A stretch of DNA of 64,000 bases from Paenibacillus sp. FSL R7-0273 (GTDB taxonomy: Bacteria > Bacillota > Bacilli > Paenibacillales > Paenibacillaceae), in NCBI RefSeq assembly GCF_000758625.1, contig NZ_CP009283.1, forward strand, positions 1,375,501 to 1,439,500, read 5' to 3'. Shown here in pieces: positions 63,064 through 64,000 of the stretch. The notes beneath the pieces are model-generated. The model did no database searches. It saw nothing but the letters and a program-made list of their open reading frames with translations, and was not told where the DNA came from. Each line of letters opens with the position of its first letter. The stretch's first letter is position 1. The position numbers were made by a program, and so were the translations under genes.

Positions 63064-63159
63064 AACTGCCGCCATATTCCTTTTTTGACTTTGAAAAACA
63101 GAAAACTTCACAAAATGTTGCTTATTTATAATTATTATAAAAAAGTAATAAGTGTAATA

Positions 63160-63188
63160 TTGACTTTGATTTGGTGCGATGATACCAT
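63160..63188 (+). promoter_or_regulatory. Candidate promoter of the peroxiredoxin gene
   Basis: TTGACT, 17 bases, TACCAT. Confidence 0.45.
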
Positions 63189-63277
63189 TTGGTCTATAGC
63201 CGGGAGCAAGCGGCGGACTCATTCCATCAATAAGAGTTTATTGTTTTTCTTACATATTCAAAGGGGGAATTTAAGCA

Positions 63278-63817
63278 ATGGCAGAACGTTTGGTAGGTAA
63301 ACCAGCCCCGGATTTCACAATGGAAACAGTAACAGGCGACGGTAAGGATTTTGGGAAGGTCAGCTTGTCCGACTATCGCGGCAAATGGCTTGTATTCTTC
63401 TTTTACCCGCTGGACTTTACTTTTGTATGTCCGACTGAAATTACAGCGCTCAGCGATGCAGCTGCAGAGTTTGCAGAGCTTGATACAGAAATTCTCGGTG
63501 TCAGCATTGACTCCATTCACAGCCACAAGGCTTGGATTACAACCCCTCGCGACATGAACGGCCTGGGACAAGTGAACTTCCCGCTGGCTTCAGATATCAC
63601 GAAGAAGGTTGCCAGTGATTATGGCGTGCTGATTGAAGAAGAGGGAATAGCTCTTCGCGGATTGTTCATTATTGATCCGGACGGCGAGCTGAAATACGCA
63701 GTGGTCAACCATAATGATGTAGGCCGCAGCGTAGAAGAAACGCTTCGCGTGCTGCAGGCTCTGCAATCCGGCGGTCTGTGTGCAATGAACTGGAAACCGG
63801 GCGACAAGAACCTGTAA
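63278..63817 (+). CDS. 2-Cys peroxiredoxin (AhpC/TSA family, YkuU-like)
   Basis: 179 residues. Reduces peroxides through peroxidatic Cys51 in DFTFVCPTE and resolving Cys168 in GGLCAMNW, a typical 2-Cys enzyme. The C-terminal half shows GLFIIDPDGELKYAVVNHNDVGRS. No AhpF is adjacent, so thioredoxin is the likely reductant. GGGGG lies upstream of the ATG; single gene with its own promoter and terminator. Confidence 0.94.
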   Translation: MAERLVGKPAPDFTMETVTGDGKDFGKVSLSDYRGKWLVFFFYPLDFTFVCPTEITALSDAAAEFAELDTEILGVSIDSIHSHKAWITTPRDMNGLGQVNFPLASDITKKVASDYGVLIEEEGIALRGLFIIDPDGELKYAVVNHNDVGRSVEETLRVLQALQSGGLCAMNWKPGDKNL

Positions 63818-63847
63818 AGGCTGTCCGCTCCTTGAGAGACTAATAAG

Positions 63848-63886
63848 ACCTCCTTGCGGGAAAGTTTTCCGCCAAGGGGGTTTTTT
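63848..63886 (+). terminator. Terminator of the peroxiredoxin gene
   Basis: ACCTCCTTGCGG pairs with CCGCCAAGGGGGT (one bulge and one wobble), then a T-run. Confidence 0.85.
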
Positions 63887-63920
63887 GTAACAAAACGCCT
63901 GTATCCTGCAGTAATGTTGT

Positions 63921-63949
63921 TTGAAATTAGGCGCCGCGGTTAATATAAT
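63921..63949 (+). promoter_or_regulatory. Strong sigma-A-type promoter reading out of the window
   Basis: TTGAAA, 17 bases, TATAAT. Its gene lies beyond the right edge. Confidence 0.75.
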
Positions 63950-64000
63950 GGCTGTAGGAGTGGAATCTCCGGTACTATTTTGTAATACAATAATAAGAAA

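Overview
The window looks like a chromosomal segment of a spore-forming, Gram-positive bacterium of the Paenibacillus type. The grounds are: a complete GerA/GerB/GerC germinant-receptor operon; a leucine T-box in front of ilvBNC-leuA; an L20-type leader in front of infC-rpmI-rplT; strong AAGGAGG-type ribosome binding sites with frequent TTG/GTG starts; an LPxTG surface protein; and gene families best known from Bacillus and Paenibacillus (YtqA/MnmM, NupNOPQ, YhgE). The genus is an inference from gene content, not a database match. No rRNA, tRNA or CRISPR array was seen.

Layout. 1-7.2 kb: end of a HAD phosphatase, an LCP cell-wall ligase, an ApbE flavin transferase, a TetR regulator with a YhgE/Pip membrane protein, and a family-2 glycosyltransferase. 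7.2-11.3 kb: a repeat-rich accessory stretch with a DsbA-like oxidoreductase and an IS1111-type (IS110 family) insertion sequence whose long right end is predicted to carry its guide RNA. 11.3-16.3 kb: oleate hydratase and a TetR regulator, two unknown genes, a repeat array and an RluA pseudouridine synthase. 16.4-20.5 kb: the ger operon (minus strand). 20.9-25.2 kb: recQ, a B12-binding radical-SAM protein and a nucleotidyltransferase-like gene. 25.3-30.1 kb: a repeat-rich gap, then minus-strand lipase, manA, a VOC protein, mnmM and ytqA. 30.4-36.4 kb: a small protein, trmB, a glycolipid-type glycosyltransferase, a PAP2 phosphatase, a processive glycosyltransferase and the infC operon. 37.3-42.1 kb: a four-gene nucleoside-type ABC importer. 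43.3-48.8 kb: the T-box-controlled ilvB-ilvN-ilvC-leuA operon. 49.1-57.8 kb: one 2901-residue LPxTG surface protein with 19 CnaB-type repeats. 58.0-60.7 kb: an ECF sigma/anti-sigma operon with two membrane proteins. 60.8-63.8 kb: an aldo/keto reductase, leuB and a 2-Cys peroxiredoxin.

How the genes work together. IlvBNC and LeuA/LeuB are branched-chain amino acid biosynthesis; leuB is separated from leuA by about 13 kb of surface-protein and sigma-factor genes. The cell envelope is a recurring theme: LCP ligase, YhgE, two membrane or glycolipid glycosyltransferases, PAP2 phosphatase, giant adhesin/stalk protein, and an ECF sigma module resembling envelope-stress operons. tRNA modification is represented by TrmB, MnmM and YtqA.

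The least explained material is the giant protein, whose repeats 6-11 and 12-17 form a 1656-bp tandem duplication; at least four families of intergenic repeats, including two regularly spaced arrays of a near-palindrome; the IS1111 right-end RNA; and several non-standard translation starts, notably ATC for infC. I did not find a clearly new defence or biosynthetic system.
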